Of a stretch of DNA of 64,000 nucleotides, positions 18,223-25,875 are shown piece after piece. The first letter of the stretch is position 1. Each line of letters begins with the position of its first letter. Position numbers and translations under genes: made by a program. The notes beneath the pieces are model-generated. The model did no database searches and was not told the DNA's origin. It saw only the letters and a list, made by a program, of their open reading frames with translations. The stretch is from an uncultured Lachnospiraceae bacterium (GTDB taxonomy: Bacteria; Bacillota; Clostridia; Lachnospirales; Lachnospiraceae): NCBI GenBank assembly GCA_910583615.1, contig CAJTXP010000009.1:60728-124727 (forward strand), read 5' to 3'.

Positions 18223-19608
18223 ATGGGAATTGTGTCGGCATATATGGTTCCGCATCCGCCGTTGATCGTGCCGGAGATCGGAAGAGGAGAAGAAAAGAGA
18301 ATTCAGGATACGATCAATGCATATGAAAAGGCGGCGGAAAGGATCGGAAGGATCAAGCCGGATACGGTGGTTCTGATCTCGCCGCATCAGACCATGTATG
18401 CGGATTATTTCCATATTTCGCCGGGAACGGCGGCATCCGGAGATTTCGGACGGTTCCGGGCGGAGCAGGTGAAGTTTCAGACGGCTTATGATACGGAATT
18501 CATAAGCCTTTTGTGCCAGTATGCGGTTGGAGAAAGGATGCAGGCAGGAACGCTTGGAGAGAGGGACAAAAGGCTGGACCATGGGACGATGGTACCGCTG
18601 TATTTTGTGAACCGGTACTGGACCGGTTACCGTCTGGTCCGGATCGGCCTGTCCGGGCTTCCGCTTACGGAACATTATCGGCTGGGGCAGTATATACAGA
18701 GAGTTGCTGACGCACTGGAACGTAAGACGGTGCTGATCGGCAGCGGGGACCTGTCCCACAGGCTGAAAGCGGACGGTCCTTATGGATATCAGAAAGAAGG
18801 GCCGGAGTATGACAGTCGCGTGATGGATGTTATGGAACGGGGCGCCTTTGGAGAACTTCTGGAATTTCCAGAGGGCTTTTGTGAAAGGGCGGGAGAATGC
18901 GGACACCGTTCTTTCACCATGATGGCAGGAGCGCTGGACGGGCTCAGGGTAAGGAGTGAACGCCTGTCCTATGAAGGGCCGTTTGGCGTGGGATACGGCA
19001 TTTGTGCATACGAGGTATGCGGTTCGGATGACAGACGGCATTTTCTGGAAGCGTATCAGGAAAGGACATCTGCACGGCAGCGCAGGCAAAGAGAACAGGA
19101 GGATGCTTTTGTGCGTCTGGCGCGGGAGGCGATCAGGCAGTATGTGACGACGAAAGAAGTGATGCGCTGTCCCGGGATGATTCCGGAGGAGATGATGAAG
19201 CGGAGGGCGGGCGTGTTCGTTTCCCTGAAAAAAGACGGCAGGCTCAGAGGATGTATCGGGACTATACAGGCAGTACAGTCTTCGATCGCGGAAGAGATCA
19301 TACAGAATGCTGTCAGCGCATGTTCCAGAGATCCTCGATTTGATCCGGTAATGCCGGAAGAGCTGGAACAGTTATCTATAAGCGTGGATGTACTGGGCGA
19401 TACAGAAAGGATCAATTCCCCAAAAGAACTGGATGTGAAACGATATGGCGTGGTCGTGACCAACGGATACCGGCGCGGACTGCTTCTTCCGAATCTGGAA
19501 GGCGTGGATACGGTGGATGAGCAGATCGCCATTGCAAGACAGAAAGCGGGTATCGGAGAGAAGGAAGAAGTGGAACTGGAACGGTTTGAGGTTGTCAGGC
19601 ATTTCTGA
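18223..19608 (+). CDS. AmmeMemoRadiSam proteins B and A fused (Memo-like plus AMMECR1)
   Basis: 461 residues. Residues about 1-265 are a Memo-like domain, related to extradiol dioxygenases (MVPHPPLIVPEIG, LISPHQTMYADYF, GSGDLSHRL, the latter two giving candidate metal-ligand His residues). Residues about 285-461 are an AMMECR1 domain with GVFVSLKKDGRLRGCIG, its hallmark LRGCIG motif, and SRDPRFDPV. The start at 18223 has AAGGAGGG upstream; an upstream in-frame ATG has none. The radical SAM partner follows 30 bases later. These three modules co-occur widely, but their joint chemistry is still unknown; protein or small-molecule modification is often suggested. Confidence 0.9.
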   Translation: MGIVSAYMVPHPPLIVPEIGRGEEKRIQDTINAYEKAAERIGRIKPDTVVLISPHQTMYADYFHISPGTAASGDFGRFRAEQVKFQTAYDTEFISLLCQYAVGERMQAGTLGERDKRLDHGTMVPLYFVNRYWTGYRLVRIGLSGLPLTEHYRLGQYIQRVADALERKTVLIGSGDLSHRLKADGPYGYQKEGPEYDSRVMDVMERGAFGELLEFPEGFCERAGECGHRSFTMMAGALDGLRVRSERLSYEGPFGVGYGICAYEVCGSDDRRHFLEAYQERTSARQRRQREQEDAFVRLAREAIRQYVTTKEVMRCPGMIPEEMMKRRAGVFVSLKKDGRLRGCIGTIQAVQSSIAEEIIQNAVSACSRDPRFDPVMPEELEQLSISVDVLGDTERINSPKELDVKRYGVVVTNGYRRGLLLPNLEGVDTVDEQIAIARQKAGIGEKEEVELERFEVVRHF

Positions 19609-19638
19609 CACGGAGACGAAGAGAGAAGAGGTGAATGG

Positions 19639-20484
19639 ATGGAGGCAGTCTGTCAGGTGTGTATGCACCATTGCAGTTTAAAGCCGGGACAGAGGGGGAT
19701 CTGCCGGGCAAGAAAAAATGAGGGCGGGAAGATCCGATGTGAGAATTATGGACAGGTCACTTCGCTGAATCTGGATCCTGTAGAAAAAAAGCCTTTAAAC
19801 ATGTTTTATCCTGGAAGCCTGATTCTGTCTGTGGGGAGCTATGGATGCAACCTGCGCTGTCCATTCTGCCAGAACCATGAGATATCCATGGCGGATGGAG
19901 ACAGGGCGGTATCCTGTTATGTTTCCCCGCAGGAGCTGACAGAAAGGGCGCGTAAATATCAGCCGGTGGGAAATATCGGAGTTGCATTTACCTATAATGA
20001 GCCGCTGGTTGGATGGGAATATGTGCGGGATGCGGCGGAACTGGTACATGCATGCGGCATGAAGAATGTACTGGTTACAAACGGAAGTGCGTCTCTTTCT
20101 GTGCTGGAAGAGCTTCTTCCTTATGTGGACGCCATGAATATCGATCTGAAAGGATTCCGGGCAGAATATTATCGGAAGCTTGGAGGGGATCTGGATACCG
20201 TAAAGGCATTTATTGCCCGGGCGGCAGAAGGCTGCCATGTGGAGCTGACGACGCTGATCGTGCCGGGAGAAAACGACGGGCTGTCAGAGATGGCGGAGGA
20301 GGCGGAGTGGATCGCTTCCGTGAACCGGGATATTCCGCTCCATATCACCCGTTTCTTTCCCAGATACCATATGCTGGACCGGGAGGCAACGGATGTGCAG
20401 AGGGTGTATGAGCTGAAAGAGACGGCAGAGAACTGTCTGCCCTATGTGTATGTGGGGAACTGTAAAAAGGAGCGGGAATCATGA
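19639..20484 (+). CDS. amrS: AmmeMemoRadiSam system radical SAM enzyme
   Basis: 281 residues. The 4Fe-4S/SAM motif CNLRCPFCQN (CxxxCxxC) lies near residue 70, preceded by an N-terminal Cys-rich segment (CQVCMHHCSLKPGQRGICRA) and VGSYGC. The family resembles pyruvate formate-lyase activases but has a separate identity as the third member of the Memo/AMMECR1 system. It lies 30 bases downstream of the fused B-A gene and overlaps the double NUDIX gene by 4 bases. All features expected for a full-length enzyme are present. Confidence 0.9.
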   Translation: MEAVCQVCMHHCSLKPGQRGICRARKNEGGKIRCENYGQVTSLNLDPVEKKPLNMFYPGSLILSVGSYGCNLRCPFCQNHEISMADGDRAVSCYVSPQELTERARKYQPVGNIGVAFTYNEPLVGWEYVRDAAELVHACGMKNVLVTNGSASLSVLEELLPYVDAMNIDLKGFRAEYYRKLGGDLDTVKAFIARAAEGCHVELTTLIVPGENDGLSEMAEEAEWIASVNRDIPLHITRFFPRYHMLDREATDVQRVYELKETAENCLPYVYVGNCKKERES

Positions 20485-21509
20485 AGAATATGAGTACATT
20501 ATGCTATATTGAAAAAGAAGGCAGATACCTGATGCTTCACCGTACGGTCAAGAAACACGATGTCAACAAGGATAAATGGATCGGGGTCGGGGGCCATTTT
20601 GAAGAGGGGGAAAGTCCGGAAGAGTGCGTGCTTCGGGAGGTGAAGGAAGAGACCGGTTATACGCTTACCTCTTATCAGTACCGGGGGCTGGTTACTTTTC
20701 TGTCCGGAGACGGGGTGACGGAGTATATGTCTTTGTTTACTGCGGATCAGTTTACAGGGGAAGAGATTCCCTGCGATGAGGGAGAACTGGAGTGGGTGCC
20801 GAAGGAAAAGGTATGGGGACTTCATATATGGGAAGGCGACAAGATCTTTTTCCGTCTGTTGGATGAGAAGATCCCGTTCTTTTCTCTGAAGCTGGTATAC
20901 GACGGACGCAGCGGCCTTGTAAGCGCCAGCCTGAACGGAACCCCCATGGAGCTTTTTGACGTGCTGAATGAGGACGGCAGTAAGAGCGGGATCGTTCGGG
21001 AGCGGGGCGTGGCGCACTGTGAAGGAAGCCTGCATCCCACGGTACATATCTGGATCGTCCGGGAACGGGAAGACGGCGCTTATGACGTACTGCTTCAGAA
21101 GCGGAGCAGGCAGAAAGATTCCTATCCAGGCTGCTATGATATCTCGGCAGCAGGGCATGTGACATCAGGAGAAGATATTCTTAAGTCTGCACAGAGAGAG
21201 CTTAAGGAAGAGCTTGGCCTTGATGTTTCTTCTGAAGAGCTGGAGTTTGTGGGAATTCACAAAGGCTGGACGGAAGATGTGTTTTATGGAAGGGCATTTA
21301 AAGATTATGAATGGAGCCATGTGTATCTGTATCAAAGACCGGTAGAACTTCATGAACTGGAACTGCAGGAAAGTGAAGTGGAAGAAGTTATGTGGATGGA
21401 CTATGGTGAATGTCTGAATATGATACAGAACAGTTCTCTTCCCAACTGCATCTATGAAGATGAATTCCGGATGGTTGGAAAGAAGCTGGGCATTACTTCC
21501 GGTCAGTGA
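20481..21509 (+). CDS. Double NUDIX hydrolase
   Basis: 342 residues with two complete Nudix boxes. The N-terminal half (about 1-150) resembles 8-oxo-dGTP diphosphatases (MutT type), with GGHFEEGESPEECVLREV then KEETGY. The C-terminal half (about 170-342) resembles isopentenyl-diphosphate isomerase-type or YfcD-like Nudix domains, with AAGHVTSGEDILKSAQREL then KEELGL. Such fusions are found in Lachnospiraceae. The reaction is hydrolysis of nucleoside diphosphate-linked compounds; the substrate of each half cannot be told. The start overlaps the stop of amrS (ATGA), and a strong terminator follows, ending this operon. Confidence 0.9.
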   Translation: MKNMSTLCYIEKEGRYLMLHRTVKKHDVNKDKWIGVGGHFEEGESPEECVLREVKEETGYTLTSYQYRGLVTFLSGDGVTEYMSLFTADQFTGEEIPCDEGELEWVPKEKVWGLHIWEGDKIFFRLLDEKIPFFSLKLVYDGRSGLVSASLNGTPMELFDVLNEDGSKSGIVRERGVAHCEGSLHPTVHIWIVREREDGAYDVLLQKRSRQKDSYPGCYDISAAGHVTSGEDILKSAQRELKEELGLDVSSEELEFVGIHKGWTEDVFYGRAFKDYEWSHVYLYQRPVELHELELQESEVEEVMWMDYGECLNMIQNSSLPNCIYEDEFRMVGKKLGITSGQ

Positions 21510-21551
21510 AAAGAGAAAGAGTGTATAAGACAGGGGATTATTGCGAAATAT

Positions 21552-21592
21552 GCCCGTGCCTGCGTGTTCAGCAACGCAGGCACGGGCTTTTT
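21552..21592 (+). terminator. Terminator of the phospholipase/AmmeMemo/NUDIX operon
   Basis: GCCCGTGCCTGCG pairs perfectly with CGCAGGCACGGGC (13 base pairs), followed by TTTTT. It lies about 40 bases after the double NUDIX stop. Confidence 0.92.
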
Positions 21593-21707
21593 GCAGCAAC
21601 TCCTGAGGCCGCTTTTTTGTGCAGAATAAAAATCAGGATGCGGATGAAACTTTTCTTCTGGATGGCGGGTCTAACAGTCAGAAAGAGTGAGAAAGGAGGG
21701 GATCATT

Positions 21708-22214
21708 GTGAAAGGCATTGATAAAGAAGATCTGGTTCACAGATGTCTGGTGGAGCATTATGAAAAATATTACCGGATTGCATACAGCTATACATTTCAG
21801 GAGCAGGATGCCATGGATATTGTACAGGAAGGAGCATACCGCGCGATTCTGAAAAGCGGTTCTTTGAAAAGACCGGAGTATGTGGACACATGGATATGCA
21901 GAATCATGATGAATGAAGCGGTTCGTTTTCTTGAAAAATACAGAGGACGCACGGTTCCAATGGAAGACATGTACGAGGAGGGCAGAGAAGATAAAACAGA
22001 AGATCTGGATCTTAGACAGGCGCTTTTAAAGCTGAAAGAAGAGGAACGAAGAATCGTGATACTCCGGTATTTTGAGGAAGAAAAGCTGGAGACCATCGCA
22101 GAAGTCCTGGATCTGAAAGTCGGCACTGTAAAAAGCCGGCTGTATCGTGCGGTGGAGAAACTGAAAAAATATATGGAGCTTGAGGAAAATAAAAAGGCCG
22201 GAGCAGAACTGTGA
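21708..22214 (+). CDS. ECF sigma factor, SigV-like
   Basis: 168 residues with sigma region 2 (residues about 10-80, including AMDIVQEGAYRA) and region 4 (about 105-160, with LKLKEEERRIVILRYFEEE and a helix-turn-helix ETIAEVLDLKVGTVKSRL). Start at GTG 21708, with AAGGAGGGG 7 bases upstream; the longer frame from 21687 would run across that site. The next gene encodes a DUF3298 anti-sigma factor like RsiV, so the pair is probably SigV/RsiV-like. In Bacillus and Enterococcus the pair responds to lysozyme. I could not place a promoter of its own with confidence. Confidence 0.87.
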   Translation: MKGIDKEDLVHRCLVEHYEKYYRIAYSYTFQEQDAMDIVQEGAYRAILKSGSLKRPEYVDTWICRIMMNEAVRFLEKYRGRTVPMEDMYEEGREDKTEDLDLRQALLKLKEEERRIVILRYFEEEKLETIAEVLDLKVGTVKSRLYRAVEKLKKYMELEENKKAGAEL

Positions 22215-22258
22215 CAGAGACCGGAAATAAGACCAAAACAGAACAGGAGGGACCAGGT

Positions 22259-23113
22259 ATGGAGAGATGGAAGAAGGAGTATGACAGGATTATGGTACCG
22301 GAAAATATAAAAGAGAAGATGGAGGAAGCAGTTATGAGAGCGAAGGAAAGTAAGAACAGGGCGAAGAGAAACCGGATGATACGCTGTATTGGAAGCGCCG
22401 CGGCAGTATTTGCTGTTTTGCTTCTGCTTCCAAACACAAGCCGGACGGCAGCAGCGGCCATGCAGCAGATCCCGGTGCTTGGGAATTTTTTCAAAGTTGT
22501 GACATTCCGGGAATATCAGGTGGATGAAGACCGCTATCAGGCAGATGTGAAAGTACCGGAGGTGGTGCCGGAATATGCGGACAGCGTGTCGGAAGAAGCT
22601 GCACAGCAGGCGAAGGATACGGCGGAAGACATCAATTTTGACATCCGTCAGGCGACAGATGAACTGATCGAGGAGTTCAAAAGTACCATGGAAGAATTTG
22701 AGGACGGCTATGGGGACATCGTCGTGGACAGCGAAGTGATGACGGATGACGAAAAATGGTTTTCGCTGGATCTGGTTCTTTATCAGGGGGCTGGAAGCGG
22801 TTATGAGCGCCATCGCCACTATACCATCGATAAAGCTACTGGAAAACGGGCAGAACTTTCGGATTTCTTTGGAGAAGATTATATGGAAATCGTCAGCGAA
22901 GAAGTAAAGGCGCAGATGCGCAGCCGGATGGCAGAGGATGAGAGTCTGGTCTACTGGATTGATTATGAAGAGGTACCGGAATGGAACTTTGTATCTATTG
23001 CAGAGGATCAGGATTTTTACGTAAATAAAGACGGAAAAGTGGTTATCTGCTTTAATGAATATGAAGTGGCTCCCGGATATATGGGATGTGTGGAATTTGT
23101 TATGAAACCGTAA
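22259..23113 (+). CDS. Membrane anti-sigma factor, RsiV-like (DUF3298)
   Basis: 284 residues, about the length of B. subtilis RsiV. A cytoplasmic N-terminus (about 1-45) precedes one membrane segment (about 46-62, CIGSAAAVFAVLLLLP), then an extracellular part with a DUF3298 domain (about 170-284: WFSLDLVLYQGAG, HHYTID-like segment and LSDFFGEDYMEIV). Start at ATG 22259 is preferred: AGGAGG lies 8 bases upstream. A GTG at 22211 overlaps the sigma stop but has no clear site. In characterised members the extracellular domain binds lysozyme and is cleaved by signal peptidase to free the sigma factor; that role here is inferred. Confidence 0.78.
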   Translation: MERWKKEYDRIMVPENIKEKMEEAVMRAKESKNRAKRNRMIRCIGSAAAVFAVLLLLPNTSRTAAAAMQQIPVLGNFFKVVTFREYQVDEDRYQADVKVPEVVPEYADSVSEEAAQQAKDTAEDINFDIRQATDELIEEFKSTMEEFEDGYGDIVVDSEVMTDDEKWFSLDLVLYQGAGSGYERHRHYTIDKATGKRAELSDFFGEDYMEIVSEEVKAQMRSRMAEDESLVYWIDYEEVPEWNFVSIAEDQDFYVNKDGKVVICFNEYEVAPGYMGCVEFVMKP

Positions 23114-23243
23114 TAAAAGTAACAGTTTTTTGACGTTCAGAAACTTTTAAGAAGAATTAAGAAGATTTTCTCCTGAGGTTGTAGTAAAATAGAAGAAAAC
23201 TGCGTTTATATGTGTGTAGATGCATTTACCAGGAGGATAAAAT

Positions 23244-23795
23244 ATGTTTCTGTTTCTGGCGCTTCTGGACAGTCCGGAGGAACAGGAAAAATTCACGGAA
23301 GTTTACGAGCAGTATCGTCATTTCATGTGGTATGTGGCCAATCAGAAGCTGCAGGATGAACATCTTGCCGAGGATGCGGTGCAGGAAGCGTTTCTGGCGC
23401 TGACCAGGCATCTTGATCAGATCGAGGATGTACACAGTCCGAGGACGAAAAAGTTTCTGGCAACAGTTGTCAGAAGCAAGGCGGTGGATATTCTGAGAAG
23501 ATTGAAGCCTGAAGAAGAGCTGAATGAGCAGCTGTCAAAGACGCAGGCTGAGGAGGATGTTCTGGAGCAGTTTCTGACAAGGGAAAATTATAATCATCTT
23601 GTATCCTGTATTCTGGAGCTGGATGACAGATACCGCGTTGTATTTGAATATAAATACATATATCACATGGGAGATGCTCAGATCGGGGATATTCTCGGGA
23701 TTTCTGCCAAAAATGTAAATATACGTTACTTTCGGGCAAGAAAGAAACTGCAGAAAATGATTCAGAAGGAGGCTGACCGGTTTGCAAAAGCATGA
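23244..23795 (+). CDS. ECF-like sigma factor
   Basis: 183 residues with sigma region 2 (EHLAEDAVQEAFLALTRH) and a region 4 helix-turn-helix (GDAQIGDILGISAKNVNIRY). AGGAGG lies 7 bases before the ATG. It is the first gene of the second sigma/anti-sigma module; its stop overlaps the start of the next gene. It is not closely like the SigV-type factor upstream, so the two modules are likely independent and not a recent duplication. The stimulus is unknown. Confidence 0.85.
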   Translation: MFLFLALLDSPEEQEKFTEVYEQYRHFMWYVANQKLQDEHLAEDAVQEAFLALTRHLDQIEDVHSPRTKKFLATVVRSKAVDILRRLKPEEELNEQLSKTQAEEDVLEQFLTRENYNHLVSCILELDDRYRVVFEYKYIYHMGDAQIGDILGISAKNVNIRYFRARKKLQKMIQKEADRFAKA

Positions 23796-24681
23796 GAAAC
23801 TTTCCGAAGGAGAAGAGCTGCTGGCAGAGGTTCTGGAGGAATGTCTGGAGGAGGATCTGAGTTTTGTACCGCCGGAACGGGAGATTTCCAGAAAACACAG
23901 ATTTTCAGAGGACTTTGAACAGGCAATGGAAAGACTTCAGGAAGAAATCTCGGATGAGCTTCGGAAAAAAGAAATCAGAAGACATTTTTCTCCCAGGTAT
24001 GGACAGTGGGCGGCATGCATTCTTGTATTCTGTGCATGCGGATGGCTGCTTGCCCGTGTGGGCGGTCAGATCGGAGGCTCAGGTATGGAGAAAAGCGCAG
24101 ATATGGCAGAAGCTCCGGCGGAAGAGTCTGCAGTGGAGGAAGCGGCGGCCGAAGACATGGACTCCGGAGCCGGGAGCAGCACGGCGGAAGAGCCGGAAAA
24201 TGCGGACATGGAAGAGCGTATTCTGGAAACGGAAGAGTCAAAGGAGACCAAAGAGCAGGAAGGGAAAAACTACTGCGAACAGATGGTTTACCCTGCCGGG
24301 GATCAGGAAGTGCCTGAACGTCTGGAAAACCTGACGACGCTGGTGAACTGTCCGGTACTGGATGAAGACAATCCCGTTTTGATGCTTACAATTGGCAATA
24401 TGGGAGAAGAGGATGTCCGCTATCTGGATCGCTGTGAACTGGAAGTATGGCTGGAAGATGCATGGTACCGGATTCCGTCGGAATCTGAGCAGGAGGGAGA
24501 ATGGCATATACTGGAAGCGGGAATGGCTGTAGATGAAGAAATTGATCTGTCAGAATATCAGATTGATTATGACGCCAGCCAGTATCGCCTGGTTACTCAT
24601 ACCGGACAGGGTCCGCTCAGTGTGGAATTTACCTTTGCAGAGGTTTTCGAAAAGACAATGGAAGAGTCGGAATCATTTTGA
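23782..24681 (+). CDS. Probable anti-sigma factor, single membrane segment
   Basis: 299 residues. It starts at TTG 23782 with AAGGAGG about 9 bases upstream, overlapping the sigma gene by 14 bases. The N-terminal 70 residues are cytoplasmic and acidic, one membrane helix lies near residue 76-92 (CILVFCACGWLLARV), then a low-complexity Ala/Glu-rich linker and a C-terminal beta-rich extracellular domain (about 165-299). There is no family I can name. Position directly after a sigma gene with overlapping reading frames, plus topology, supports the anti-sigma call. Confidence 0.68.
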   Translation: MQKHEKLSEGEELLAEVLEECLEEDLSFVPPEREISRKHRFSEDFEQAMERLQEEISDELRKKEIRRHFSPRYGQWAACILVFCACGWLLARVGGQIGGSGMEKSADMAEAPAEESAVEEAAAEDMDSGAGSSTAEEPENADMEERILETEESKETKEQEGKNYCEQMVYPAGDQEVPERLENLTTLVNCPVLDEDNPVLMLTIGNMGEEDVRYLDRCELEVWLEDAWYRIPSESEQEGEWHILEAGMAVDEEIDLSEYQIDYDASQYRLVTHTGQGPLSVEFTFAEVFEKTMEESESF

Positions 24682-24712
24682 ACAGGGATGCAAAGTGAGA
24701 ACAGGAGGATGT

Positions 24713-25726
24713 ATGAAGAGAGGATATGGGAAGAACAGATACAGAACGGCTGCATTATGGATAACGGGGCTTTTGCTTCTGGCAGTCACAGGCTGCGGAG
24801 GGATGGGGGCAAAAAACATGTCCGGAGGAATTGCCCAGGACAGTTTTGCGGTCGCAGAAGAGACCATGGATGCCGCCATGCCGGCAGAAGCGAAGGAAAT
24901 GGAGTATGCGGCGTCGGAGATGGATGCCGGCGGCGCGCTTACATCCGAACAGGGCATTAATCAAATGGTTCAGAACGGACGGAAGCTGATTCGAACCGTA
25001 CGTCTGGAGATGCAGACGAAGGAATTTGACGCGCTGGTTGACGGGCTTGTGAAGAAAGTCCAGGAGATGGATGGCTATATCGAAAGTTCCGCCATGTGGG
25101 GGAACAGTTATTATAATAACAGTACCCGAAGTTCCGAGTATACGGTGAGGGTTCCGGCGGACCGGCTGAATGAATTTATTGATGTCGTCGGTGACCTTGG
25201 AAACGTTACATATAAAAATGAGAGCGTGGAGGATGTGACGCTTCAGTATGTGGATGTGGAGAGCCGGAAAAAGGCGCTGGAGACGGAACAGGAGCGGCTG
25301 CTGGAACTGCTGGAGCAGGCGGAAAATCTGGAAGATCTCCTGGCCATCGAGAGCAGGCTTTCAGAAGTGCGTTATGAACTTGAAAACTACGGAAGCCAGA
25401 AGCGCCTTCTGGACAACCAGATTGATTACAGCACCGTATATCTGACTGTTACAGAAGTGGAACGGATTACGGAAACCGGTAAGAAAACGTTCTTTGAGGA
25501 AATCGCGGAGCGGTTTGGCGACAGCCTGTATGTGGTTGGAACCGGATTCAGAGAATTCGTCATCGTGCTGGTTGGGTCTTTGCCGGTGCTGGTAGTATGG
25601 GCGCTGGTGATCGTCCTGATTGTGCTGGCCGTTCGCAGAATGGTCTTTAAAAAGAAAGGAGCAGGAATTTTCCGAAAGAAAAAACCGGTTCAGGAAGAAA
25701 CACCGGAACAGACAGATAAACAATAG
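24713..25726 (+). CDS. DUF4349 lipoprotein
   Basis: 337 residues. Start at 24713 is chosen because AGGAGG lies 5 bases upstream and a lipoprotein signal follows (LLLLAVTGC, the lipobox Cys near residue 30). The DUF4349 domain spans about 95-295: KLIRTVRLEMQTKEFD, an internal coiled coil (about 185-255) and a C-terminal membrane helix (about 285-310) with a basic tail. The protein is thus probably anchored at both ends. DUF4349 proteins are often linked to ECF sigma operons, and this is the third gene of the module. A terminator follows, so the operon ends here. Confidence 0.82.
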   Translation: MKRGYGKNRYRTAALWITGLLLLAVTGCGGMGAKNMSGGIAQDSFAVAEETMDAAMPAEAKEMEYAASEMDAGGALTSEQGINQMVQNGRKLIRTVRLEMQTKEFDALVDGLVKKVQEMDGYIESSAMWGNSYYNNSTRSSEYTVRVPADRLNEFIDVVGDLGNVTYKNESVEDVTLQYVDVESRKKALETEQERLLELLEQAENLEDLLAIESRLSEVRYELENYGSQKRLLDNQIDYSTVYLTVTEVERITETGKKTFFEEIAERFGDSLYVVGTGFREFVIVLVGSLPVLVVWALVIVLIVLAVRRMVFKKKGAGIFRKKKPVQEETPEQTDKQ

Positions 25727-25731
25727 CAGAG

Positions 25732-25773
25732 ACGCCTCACAAACCGGATGGCAAACGGTTTGTGAGGCGTTTT
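25732..25773 (+). terminator. Terminator after the DUF4349 gene
   Basis: ACGCCTCACAAACCG pairs perfectly with CGGTTTGTGAGGCGT (15 base pairs), followed by TTTT, just after the stop. Confidence 0.92.
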
Positions 25774-25796
25774 ACAACAGTATTTTCGAATAGTAT

Positions 25797-25825
25797 TTGC
25801 AAAAACGCTTCTTTGATGATATACT
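25797..25825 (+). promoter_or_regulatory. SigA-type promoter for the GH13-like gene
   Basis: TTGCAA at 25797-25802 and TATACT at 25820-25825 with a 17-base spacer, about 50 bases before the start codon and downstream of a terminator. Confidence 0.72.
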
Positions 25826-25875
25826 CATTATAATTGGGTAAAGTGTCGACTACTGAAGGGAAAAGGTAAAATACT

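Noticed and set aside
23197..23435. Small open frames around the second sigma factor start
   Set aside because: They overlap the sigma gene in other frames and lack sites; the sigma frame with AGGAGG is better.
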